Position numbers and translations under genes: made by a program
NCBI GenBank assembly: GCA_947627085.1
Contig: CANQUO010000140.1
Location: forward strand, 1 to 5,537
Reading direction: 5' to 3'
DNA: 5,537 bases
Origin: an uncultured Oscillospiraceae bacterium
GTDB lineage: Bacteria > Bacillota > Clostridia > Oscillospirales > Oscillospiraceae
Shown: positions 1-5,228 of the stretch, in pieces
How the letters are laid out: each line of letters begins with the position of its first letter
How positions within the stretch are numbered: position 1 is the first letter of the stretch
The notes under the pieces: generated by a model
What the model was told of the DNA's origin: nothing
Databases searched by the model: none
Seen by the model: only the letters and a program-made list of their open reading frames with translations

Positions 1-22
1 GGGGGGGGGGGGGGGGGGGGGG
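1..22. other. Homopolymeric G tract at window edge
   Basis: Twenty-two consecutive G residues begin the window, inside the expected C-terminal end of the MATE gene. Natural G tracts of this length are rare in bacterial coding DNA. Two-colour sequencing chemistry is known to produce false G runs at read ends. A contig-end artefact is therefore the likelier explanation, although a phase-variable tract cannot be excluded from sequence alone. Confidence 0.7.
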
Positions 23-1376
23 ATTGGGAGTCGGGGTGCCTGCGGCGAAGGCGGTTTATGCACATGACGCAGGCGGGGATGAGGAAGGCGTCGGCGGCCA
101 CCCAGGCGGCGGGGGAGGCGAAGCAGGCGGCGGTGAAGCCGAGGGCGGGGACGAAGAAATGTCCCACCACGGCCCGGGCCACCATCTCCAAAACACCCGC
201 CAAAATGGCCAGCACCGAGAAGCCCATGCCCTGAATGGAGAAGCGCACTATGTTCACCAGCGCCAGGGCGAAGAAGAAGGCGGTGTTTATTTTTATGCAC
301 CGGCTTGAAAGGGTGAGAAGAGTCATTATATCCTTCTCCCTGGGGTCCAAAAACCACATGGCGCAGTTTTGGGCGAAGAGGCTCATGGCTATTATCACCA
401 GCACGGAGTACACAAACCCCAGGACCGAGCAGTCCCGGACGCCCCGGCCGATACGGTCCAGCTTCCCAGCCCCGGCGTTCTGGCCGCAGTAGGTGGCCAT
501 CGCCGCGCCCATGGCGTCAAAGGGGCAGGCCAGAAGCTGTGTGACCTTGGAGCAGGCGGTCACCGCCGCCACATACATGCTCCCCAGGCCGTTGACGGCG
601 GTCTGAAGTATGACGGAGCCGATTGCCGTGACGGAGTACTGAAGCCCCATGGGCACCCCCATGAAAAGGAGCGTCCCGCAAAGCTTGCCGTTTGGCTTGA
701 GCTCCCGGCGGCTCATACGGAGCACGCTGAATTTTTTGTAGACGTATATAAGGCACGCCGCCCCGGATACCCCCTGGGACACGACGGTGGCGATGGCCGC
801 TCCCGCCACGCCCAGGCCGCTTTTTAAAATGAGCAGAACGTCAAGGCCGATGTTCAAAACTGAGGACAGGGCCAGGAAATATACAGGCGTCCGGCTGTCG
901 CCAAGGGAGCGTATGACCCCGGCCAGTAGGTTATAGAGGATTATCACCGGGATTCCCATGAAGATGGTGAATATGTAGCTCTCCGACATGTCAAAAATGT
1001 CCGCCGGAGTGTCCATGGCGATAAGTATATCACGGCAGAGAAGCCCGGTGGCCACGGTCATTATCACCGCCAGAGCGGCGGCCAGGTACGCGGCGTTGGC
1101 CACGTATCTTCTCATTTTGCTCTGGTCCCCGGCGCCCATCTGCTGGGCCACCGGTATGGCGAAGCCGCCGCACACACCGGTGCAAAAGCCGATAATGAGA
1201 AAGTTTATGGACCCCGTGGCCCCCACCGCCGCCAGCGCCTGAGAGCCCAGGAGCTTGCCGACTATCATGGTGTCAACCATGTTGTACATCTGCTGGAACA
1301 AAAGCCCGAAAAGCGTGGGCAGCGTGAAGCCCAGAATGAGTTTCATGGGACTGCCCGTTGTGAGATCGCGTGTCAC
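1..1376 (-). CDS. MATE family multidrug/cation efflux transporter, 3' end cut by window edge
   Basis: This is an inner-membrane multidrug and toxin extrusion (MATE) antiporter, a family that expels cationic drugs or metabolites using a Na+ or H+ gradient. Reading from the GTG at 1376 gives about 452 residues before the G tract, close to the usual MATE length of about 450, so only the last few residues and the stop are missing. The N-terminus (MTRDLTTGSPMKLILGFTLP) and the following segment at residues 27-40 (FQQMYNMVDTMIVG) are classic for the family. Many hydrophobic segments follow, including GVIRSLGDSRTP at 153-164, the second-half helices from about residue 235, and a final SPAAWVAADAFLIPA at 421-435. 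The start is supported by AGGAGG at 1387-1392, 10 bases upstream. At the window edge the frame reads as a run of prolines (complement of the G tract), which is unlikely to be real protein. The substrate cannot be predicted. The family call is firm. Confidence 0.95.
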   Translation of the reverse strand, partial: MTRDLTTGSPMKLILGFTLPTLFGLLFQQMYNMVDTMIVGKLLGSQALAAVGATGSINFLIIGFCTGVCGGFAIPVAQQMGAGDQSKMRRYVANAAYLAAALAVIMTVATGLLCRDILIAMDTPADIFDMSESYIFTIFMGIPVIILYNLLAGVIRSLGDSRTPVYFLALSSVLNIGLDVLLILKSGLGVAGAAIATVVSQGVSGAACLIYVYKKFSVLRMSRRELKPNGKLCGTLLFMGVPMGLQYSVTAIGSVILQTAVNGLGSMYVAAVTACSKVTQLLACPFDAMGAAMATYCGQNAGAGKLDRIGRGVRDCSVLGFVYSVLVIIAMSLFAQNCAMWFLDPREKDIMTLLTLSSRCIKINTAFFFALALVNIVRFSIQGMGFSVLAILAGVLEMVARAVVGHFFVPALGFTAACFASPAAWVAADAFLIPACVMCINRLRRRHPDSQSPPPPPP

Positions 1377-1386
1377 GGATATTGCG

Positions 1387-1392
1387 CCTCCT
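1387..1392 (-). promoter_or_regulatory. Ribosome binding site of the MATE gene
   Basis: On the minus strand AGGAGG lies 10 bases before the GTG at 1376. It decides the start in favour of this GTG rather than the internal ATG ten codons later, and the residues between them (TRDLTTGSP) are typical of the family N-terminus. Confidence 0.8.
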
Positions 1393-1417
1393 GAGGAAAG
1401 GTTTCAAAATCTGACAC

Positions 1418-1445
1418 ATTATATCCCCGGGGCAGAAAAATTCAA
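1418..1445 (-). promoter_or_regulatory. Sigma-A-type promoter of the MATE gene
   Basis: On the minus strand a -35 box TTGAAT (1445-1440) is separated by 16 bases from a perfect -10 box TATAAT (1423-1418). Transcription would begin near 1411, giving a leader of roughly 35 bases that carries the AGGAGG site. The spacer contains CCCCGGGG, a small GC palindrome. Confidence 0.75.
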
Positions 1446-1468
1446 TCTTTATTTTGCATGAAGTTAGG

Positions 1469-1482
1469 TTGCGAAATCGCAA
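1469..1482. promoter_or_regulatory. Inverted repeat upstream of the MATE promoter, candidate operator
   Basis: TTGCGA-AA-TCGCAA is a perfect 6+6 dyad with a 2-base centre, lying 23 bases upstream of the -35 box of the MATE promoter. Dyads of this size commonly bind dimeric helix-turn-helix regulators, and MATE genes are often controlled by MarR-, TetR- or MerR-type proteins. No regulator gene is visible in the window, so an operator role is inferred from position only. Confidence 0.35.
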
Positions 1483-1572
1483 AATCTTTGGCGGATGAAC
1501 GAAGGGGGAGAGGCAGTGGGATTAGATATTACGTCCCGCACGCAGGCGAAAACCATCATCCCCGCCGCGCGG

Positions 1573-1618
1573 ACACCCCCTTTTTGGAAAAGGGGGGTAG
1601 GGGGGATTAGAGCCCCCG
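1573..1618. repeat. C-run/G-run hairpin repeat, copy 1
   Basis: A 9-bp stem CCCCCTTTT (1576-1584) pairs with AAAAGGGGG (1588-1596) around a 3-base loop. It is followed directly by a second G run (1600-1605) that can pair with CCCCC at 1613-1617 around ATTAGAG, so two hairpins stand side by side. A related element in the same orientation occurs at 2307-2350. No T tract follows on either strand, so it is not a canonical intrinsic terminator, although a strong hairpin downstream of the acetyltransferase could still limit read-through or protect mRNA ends. It resembles the short dispersed intergenic palindromes of many GC-rich Clostridia. Confidence 0.7.
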
Positions 1619-1667
1619 TATTAAACGGAAGCCGCCCACCTTTCCAAAGTTTGTTACCGCGTATGAT

Positions 1668-2201
1668 TTAGTGTTCACTTGATAAAATATAACGATCACT
1701 TATATATACATAATTATCCCACTTTCGAACCACTGTTTCAGAACGATCATATCTATACCCCAAAGATAAGCATAAATTCTTTGATTTCTCGTTCCCCCTC
1801 ATACATGCATAGACAAATTTTGTTCCTTGTAGTTCTTTAAAAACTATCCTCTGAAGTAATAATAAAAGTTCTTTACCATATCCTCTCCCTTGATATTTTC
1901 TTGCAATGCATAGACCAGATTCAGCATAAATGTCATCACTCAATCTTTTTATACCAGCAAATCCAATTGCTTCTCTATTCTCCTTTAAATACACAAAAAA
2001 ACCCATATTATTCTTTTGGTACTCGATACTTTGTCTTAATACTTTTTTAGCGTCCTCAAAATTACTAATGGGCTTAAAGTTCATGTATTTACTTATCTCT
2101 TCATCGCTCCAAATATTGTTAAACATTGCTTCACAATCATCATCGCAAGCTTTTGAGAGATAAATATGTTCGGTCTCGTAAAAATCCAATATTTTGTTCA
2201 T
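1668..2201 (-). CDS. GNAT-family N-acetyltransferase (RimJ/RimL-like)
   Basis: This is a 177-residue acetyl-CoA-dependent N-acetyltransferase, probably cytoplasmic. The acceptor is unknown; relatives modify ribosomal protein N-termini, amino acids, polyamines or drugs. Visible landmarks are the strand GFAGIKRL (80-87), the acetyl-CoA pyrophosphate loop Q-G-R-G-Y-G (104-109, motif A) followed by helix KELLLLLQ, and a motif-B region NEKSKNLCLSLGY (137-149) typical of the family. The frame is open upstream to 2255. The ATG at 2213 directly abuts the GAAAGGA site (2214-2220), so the ATG at 2201, 12 bases downstream of that site, is preferred; a start at 2213 (adding MVIN) remains possible. Base composition is very unlike the neighbours: 17 of 60 bases are G/C at 1801-1860, against 44 of 60 at 3241-3300 in the peptidase gene. 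This points to horizontal acquisition. I found no clear promoter. Confidence 0.9.
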   Translation of the reverse strand: MNKILDFYETEHIYLSKACDDDCEAMFNNIWSDEEISKYMNFKPISNFEDAKKVLRQSIEYQKNNMGFFVYLKENREAIGFAGIKRLSDDIYAESGLCIARKYQGRGYGKELLLLLQRIVFKELQGTKFVYACMRGNEKSKNLCLSLGYRYDRSETVVRKWDNYVYISDRYILSSEH

Positions 2202-2306
2202 ATTTATGACCATTCCTTTCCGCCGCGCTCCATGGCACAAAACTGCACGAAACAATTGCCTCTAACGCAGTGAGATTAAGCGACGATGAACAAGCTCGAA
2301 CCTCCC

Positions 2307-2350
2307 GGCCCTGCGGGGCCACCCCCCTTTCCGAAAGGGGGGTCGGGGAA
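2307..2350. repeat. C-run/G-run hairpin repeat, copy 2
   Basis: A perfect 10-bp stem ACCCCCCTTT (2321-2330) pairs with AAAGGGGGGT (2334-2343) around CCG. It is preceded by a smaller hairpin GGCCC-TGCG-GGGCC (2307-2320) and followed by CGGGGAATAA. It matches copy 1 at 1573-1618 in core and orientation (ACCCCCTTT, GAAA, GGGGGGT, then a G run and AT-rich bases). It sits between the peptidase stop and the acetyltransferase start, and the two copies bracket the acetyltransferase gene as imperfect direct repeats. Without a T tract it is a poor intrinsic terminator. Confidence 0.7.
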
Positions 2351-2385
2351 TAAGGTCGCGCCCTACGGCGTTGTTTATTTACCCC

Positions 2386-3648
2386 TCAATCAAACGCCAC
2401 GAACCTTTTCCTCATCTCGTCCTCGATCTCCTCCACCGTTCTCGGGGTGGCGGCGGAGAGGTTTTCACAGCCGGTCTCGGTGACGAGGCAGTTGTCCTCC
2501 AGACGGAAGCCGATGCCCCAGTCCTTGTGGTAGATGCCCACGTCCACGCAGAATACCATGTTGGGGCCGATCTTCTCCGGCGCGGCCACCACGTCGTGGA
2601 CGTCAAACCCCACGTGGTGGGCCCCGCCGTGCCACATGAGCTTTGCAACGTTCTTCACGTCGTCCAGCGCCCCTGCCTCAACGAGCCTCTCGGCGCAGTA
2701 GCGGTGTATCTCCCCGTCTACGTCGCGCATGGCCATGCCGGGCTTAATTATCTCAAACATGTGATTTGACGTGGCCAGGGCGCAGTTGAAAAGGAGCTTT
2801 TGCTTTTCGGTATATTTGCCGTTACAGGGCCAGCCCCGGGAGACGTCGGTCATCATGTGGTCGTGCCACGCGCCGACGTCGTTTAAGACCATGTCCCCGT
2901 CATTGGCTATGCCGGTGTAGGAGTTATAGTGTATGCAGAAATTATTTTTCCCGGCGGAGATTATGGAGGGGAAGGCCGGCCCCTGGGGGCCGTACTGGCC
3001 GAGGACGTAGTCCCACACGGCCTTGTATTGGTATTCGTACATCCCGGGCTTCGAGGCGCGCATCATGGCCTTTATGCCCTCGGCGGTTATTTTCTCGGCC
3101 TGACGTATGGCCTCTATCTCGCATGGCTGTTTTATGAGCCGGAGCTTTCTTATAAGGGCGTCGGCGTTCTCGATTTTGAGGTAGGGGTAGTCGGATTTTA
3201 ACCTGCCCAAAAGCCGGTGGGCCGGGGTGTCCCGGTCCGTGGGGGCGGCCCGGTAGAGGTCGAGGTAGATATGGCTGTACCCGCCGCCCGTGGCCAGGGC
3301 GTGCAAGTCCTGCTCAAAGGCGGAGACGAAGCGCACGTTCTCGATGCCGTAGAGCTCCACGGCCTCGTCGGGCTTTATCCTCCGGCCCGTCCACCGCTCG
3401 GCCATAAGGTCCGGGGGGAGAAGGTATATCCGTTCGTTCACCTCGCCATTTTGGTCCTTCAGGGCCAGAAGGGCCAGGTCACAGCTCTCAAGGCCGGTGA
3501 GGTAGAGAAAATTCCTGTGGGTGTAGAAGGGGTAGAACTCGTCGTTGGTCTTTCTCACCTGGGTGCCGGAGAAGAGGACCAGTATGGACCCGGGCTCCAG
3601 CATGGCGTAAAGCCGCCGGCGGTTGCCCCTGTAAAATTCGTTTTTCAT
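2386..3648 (-). CDS. Xaa-Pro aminopeptidase-like M24B metallopeptidase
   Basis: This 420-residue protein is an aminopeptidase P-type enzyme, a family that uses two metal ions (usually Mn) to remove an N-terminal residue preceding proline. An AMP_N-type N-terminal domain (about 1-150; FYTHRNFLYLTG at 41-52) precedes a pita-bread M24 domain (about 175-405). By comparison with E. coli PepP, the metal ligands are D257, D268, H344 and E384, and the second-shell H240, H351 and R382 are also present. The ligand normally found as Glu in the EPG motif is Asp here (D369 in CVDVGIY). There is no signal peptide, so a cytoplasmic role in peptide turnover is likely. The ATG at 3648 follows AGGAGG (3655-3660) by 6 bases. 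The length is close to the roughly 440 residues of E. coli PepP. The gene appears monocistronic, with its own promoter. Confidence 0.93.
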   Translation of the reverse strand: MKNEFYRGNRRRLYAMLEPGSILVLFSGTQVRKTNDEFYPFYTHRNFLYLTGLESCDLALLALKDQNGEVNERIYLLPPDLMAERWTGRRIKPDEAVELYGIENVRFVSAFEQDLHALATGGGYSHIYLDLYRAAPTDRDTPAHRLLGRLKSDYPYLKIENADALIRKLRLIKQPCEIEAIRQAEKITAEGIKAMMRASKPGMYEYQYKAVWDYVLGQYGPQGPAFPSIISAGKNNFCIHYNSYTGIANDGDMVLNDVGAWHDHMMTDVSRGWPCNGKYTEKQKLLFNCALATSNHMFEIIKPGMAMRDVDGEIHRYCAERLVEAGALDDVKNVAKLMWHGGAHHVGFDVHDVVAAPEKIGPNMVFCVDVGIYHKDWGIGFRLEDNCLVTETGCENLSAATPRTVEEIEDEMRKRFVAFD

Positions 3649-3654
3649 AAGGCG

Positions 3655-3660
3655 CCTCCT
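3655..3660 (-). promoter_or_regulatory. Ribosome binding site of the M24B peptidase
   Basis: AGGAGG on the minus strand lies 6 bases before the ATG at 3648. This near-ideal site fixes the start. Confidence 0.85.
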
Positions 3661-3677
3661 GAAAAATTGTCCCTCGT

Positions 3678-3707
3678 ATTATAGCGCCGGAGGGCGAAAA
3701 ATGGAAG
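3678..3707 (-). promoter_or_regulatory. Probable promoter of the M24B peptidase
   Basis: On the minus strand a perfect TATAAT (3683-3678) lies 29 bases upstream of the peptidase start codon. The best -35 candidate is TTCCAT (3707-3702) at an 18-base spacing, which matches only half of the consensus. The -10 box is convincing; the -35 box is weak. The leader would be about 23 bases and carries the AGGAGG site. Confidence 0.6.
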
Positions 3708-3739
3708 TAAAATTTTATGTTTCTGGCCGGGATTCAAGG

Positions 3740-3768
3740 TTGACAACCGACTCTTGCTACTCTAAAAT
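3740..3768 (+). promoter_or_regulatory. Consensus-like sigma-A promoter, far upstream of GH28
   Basis: A perfect -35 box TTGACA (3740-3745), a 17-base spacer and a -10 box TAAAAT (3763-3768) form a near-consensus promoter pointing toward the GH28 gene. Initiation near 3775 would place about 160 bases of leader before the GTG at 3937. A second, closer promoter at 3876-3904 can serve the gene alone, so this one may drive a separate short RNA or a regulated leader. Confidence 0.65.
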
Positions 3769-3774
3769 GGGGTT

Positions 3775-3853
3775 GTAGAGGACGTCGTCCTCCAGCGCCG
3801 TAGGCAATTGGAGCCTATTAGCGAGGAGTGAATTGATGTCCTCATTATTTTTT
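3775..3853 (+). ncRNA. Candidate short RNA or attenuator-like leader
   Basis: A transcript from the promoter at 3740-3768 would open with GAGGAC (3778-3783), which can pair with GTCCTC at 3787-3792. Further on, TAGGC (3801-3805) can pair with GCCTA (3813-3817), and GAGGA (3823-3827) with TCCTC (3839-3843), the latter followed by ATTATTTTTT (3844-3853). The GAGGAC and GTCCTC segments are interchangeable, so mutually exclusive pairings are possible, as in attenuators. The terminal stem is only 5 bp with an 11-base loop, so termination may be inefficient. No known riboswitch class was recognised. The call rests on promoter position and pairing alone. Confidence 0.3.
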
Positions 3854-3875
3854 GCGAGGAAAAGGGAGTTAAAAC

Positions 3876-3904
3876 TTGAATGGGAAATAAAACCGTGATA
3901 TAAT
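3876..3904 (+). promoter_or_regulatory. Extended -10 promoter of the GH28 gene
   Basis: TTGAAT (3876-3881), a 17-base spacer and a perfect TATAAT (3899-3904) preceded by TGA (an extended -10, TGnTATAAT) make a strong sigma-A promoter. Transcription would start near 3911, leaving a leader of about 26 bases. Its -35 hexamer is identical to that of the MATE promoter. Confidence 0.8.
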
Positions 3905-3922
3905 TTTAAAAAATCCGAAAAA

Positions 3923-3928
3923 AGGGGG
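3923..3928 (+). promoter_or_regulatory. Ribosome binding site of the GH28 gene, selecting a GTG start
   Basis: AGGGGG lies 8 bases before the GTG at 3937. A nearer ATG at 3929 is in another frame and almost touches the site, so the GTG, which opens the long frame, is the real start. Confidence 0.75.
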
Positions 3929-3936
3929 ATGAAAAC

Positions 3937-5193
3937 GTGGCGACTGAGTATTTTCCCGACGGGAAGACGCCCATAGACGGCTGGTTTTACGATATCCGCG
4001 TGCCGGAGCTTGAGGAACTGGGACAGCAGTATGTGCTGACGGCCTACGGCATACTTGACGACGGCAAGCTCCACACCTCCGAGATTCAGGCGCTCATCGA
4101 CACCGCGAGCAGAGACGGCGGCGGGGTGATCGTGGTGCCCCGGGGGACGTACCTCACCGGGGCGCTCTTCTTCAGGCCCGGCGTGAACCTCTACGTCGCC
4201 GACGGCGGGACGCTGAGGGGGAGCGACGACCCGGCTGACTATCCGCTGACGGATACGAGGATAGAGGGGGAGGTCTGCCGATATTTCCCGGCCCTCATAA
4301 ACGCGGACGGGGCGGACGGCTTCACCATGTGCGGGCCCGGGACCATCGACGGCAACGGTATGCGCGCCTGGCGGGCCTTCTGGCTTCGGCGGGAGTGGAA
4401 CCCGGACTGCACCAACAAGGACGAACAGCGCCCGAGGCTCGTTTACATCTCCAACAGCCGGGACGTTTTGGTGGCGGGACTGAGACTGCAAAATTCCCAC
4501 TTCTGGACGAACCACATCTACCGCTGTCAACGGGTGAAATTCATCGGTTGCAGTATCTACTCCCCGGCCTCCCCGGTCCGGGCCCCAAGCACCGACGCCA
4601 TCGACATCGACGTGTGCGCCGATGTGCTGGTGAAAAACTGCTACATGGAGGTCAACGACGACTCCGTGGTGCTCAAGGGGGGAAAGGGCCCATGGGCCGA
4701 CACCGACCCCGCCAACGGCTCAAATGAGCGGGTGCTGGTGGAGGACTGCGTCTACGGCTTCTGCCACGGGTGCTTAACGTGCGGGTCTGAGTCCGTACAC
4801 AACAAAAATATCCTCGTCCGCCGGATAAAGGTACTGGACGGGAGCAATCTTCTCTGGCTCAAGCTCCGGCCCGACACGCCCCAACGCTACGAGTACATAA
4901 CCGTGGAGGAGGTGGAGGGGAAGATAGAAAGCTTCCTCACCGTCCGCCCCTGGACCCAGTTTTTTGACCTCAAGGCCCGCGCGGACAAGCCAAAGTCCAC
5001 GGCCGAGAACATAACAATGCGGGACTGCAATTGCGACTGCGGCGTCTACCTCAACGTGGTCCCCTCACCGGAGCAATACGATCTTCGGGACTTCACCCTC
5101 GAAAATCTGAATATCCTTGCAAGGGACTACGGCTTTACCGGAAATATAGGCGAAAGCTTCACGGCGAAAAACGTATCGGTTGAGAAAAAATGA
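3937..5193 (+). CDS. Glycoside hydrolase family 28 (polygalacturonase-type) enzyme, apparently cytoplasmic
   Basis: This 418-residue right-handed beta-helix enzyme belongs to the pectin-degrading family GH28, which hydrolyses galacturonic acid linkages by inversion. A pectate-lyase-like start (AYGILDDG at 36-43, GGGVIVVPRGTYLTGALFF at 61-79) precedes the helix repeats. The catalytic region shows STD (218-220, for the family NTD), NDD (240-242, for GDD), CHG (276-278, for GHG), and WLKLR (307-311) where RIK is usual. D220, D241, D242, H277 and K309 thus match the expected catalytic and substrate-binding positions, while the Arg of RIK is Trp307. The N-terminus (MATEYFPDGKTP) has no signal peptide, so the enzyme probably trims imported oligogalacturonides from the non-reducing end; that specificity is inferred. 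It has its own promoter and ends at a shared terminator. No pectin transporter or other uronate gene is visible nearby. Confidence 0.92.
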   Translation: MATEYFPDGKTPIDGWFYDIRVPELEELGQQYVLTAYGILDDGKLHTSEIQALIDTASRDGGGVIVVPRGTYLTGALFFRPGVNLYVADGGTLRGSDDPADYPLTDTRIEGEVCRYFPALINADGADGFTMCGPGTIDGNGMRAWRAFWLRREWNPDCTNKDEQRPRLVYISNSRDVLVAGLRLQNSHFWTNHIYRCQRVKFIGCSIYSPASPVRAPSTDAIDIDVCADVLVKNCYMEVNDDSVVLKGGKGPWADTDPANGSNERVLVEDCVYGFCHGCLTCGSESVHNKNILVRRIKVLDGSNLLWLKLRPDTPQRYEYITVEEVEGKIESFLTVRPWTQFFDLKARADKPKSTAENITMRDCNCDCGVYLNVVPSPEQYDLRDFTLENLNILARDYGFTGNIGESFTAKNVSVEKK

Positions 5194-5228
5194 AAAAATC
5201 AGGGAGCCTTTCGGTTCCCTGATTTTTT
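5193..5228. terminator. Bidirectional intrinsic terminator between GH28 and the ABC exporter gene
   Basis: A long hairpin extends from the A run (5193-5198) through TCAGGGAGCC (5199-5208), a TTTC loop (5209-5212) and GGTTCCCTGA (5213-5222) into a T run (5223-5229). The core has 10 pairs, one of them G-T, extended by about six A-T pairs. An A tract on one side and a T tract on the other let it end transcripts from both strands. It begins on the last base of the GH28 TGA and ends on the first base of the ABC gene's TAA complement, so the convergent genes share one compact terminator. Confidence 0.92.

Noticed and set aside
1576..1596. Hairpin copy 1 as an intrinsic terminator for the acetyltransferase gene
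   Set aside because: No T tract follows the stem on the minus strand; the next bases are GC-rich.
1495..1670. Plus-strand frame of 57 codons from the ATG at 1495
   Set aside because: It has no suitably spaced ribosome binding site, and its second half merely translates the hairpin repeat (TPPFWKRGVGGI), so coding is unlikely.
2282..2310. GGTTCGAGC on the minus strand as a tRNA T-loop
   Set aside because: No matching T-stem, anticodon arm or acceptor stem could be formed around it.
2140..2322. Minus-strand 60-codon frame covering the acetyltransferase start and hairpin copy 2
   Set aside because: It overlaps the well-supported acetyltransferase start in another frame, has no recognisable motif, and runs through the palindromic repeat.
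2260..2375. Integron attC-like site next to the acetyltransferase (TCTAAC at one end, GTTGTTT at the other, hairpin between)
   Set aside because: Neither end fits the RYYYAAC/GTTRRRY core well, the site would be on the wrong side of the gene, and the hairpin is explained by the repeat family seen elsewhere in the window.
2371..3684. Several plus-strand frames antisense to the peptidase gene
   Set aside because: They have no ribosome binding sites or recognisable domains and mirror the high third-position G/C of the real minus-strand gene.
3757..4530. Long minus-strand frame of 257 codons antisense to GH28
   Set aside because: Most of it lies within the GH28 gene, has low-complexity Pro/Val/Arg composition typical of a GC-rich shadow frame, and lacks a ribosome binding site. 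Only its tail outside GH28 is kept, as a low-priority finding.
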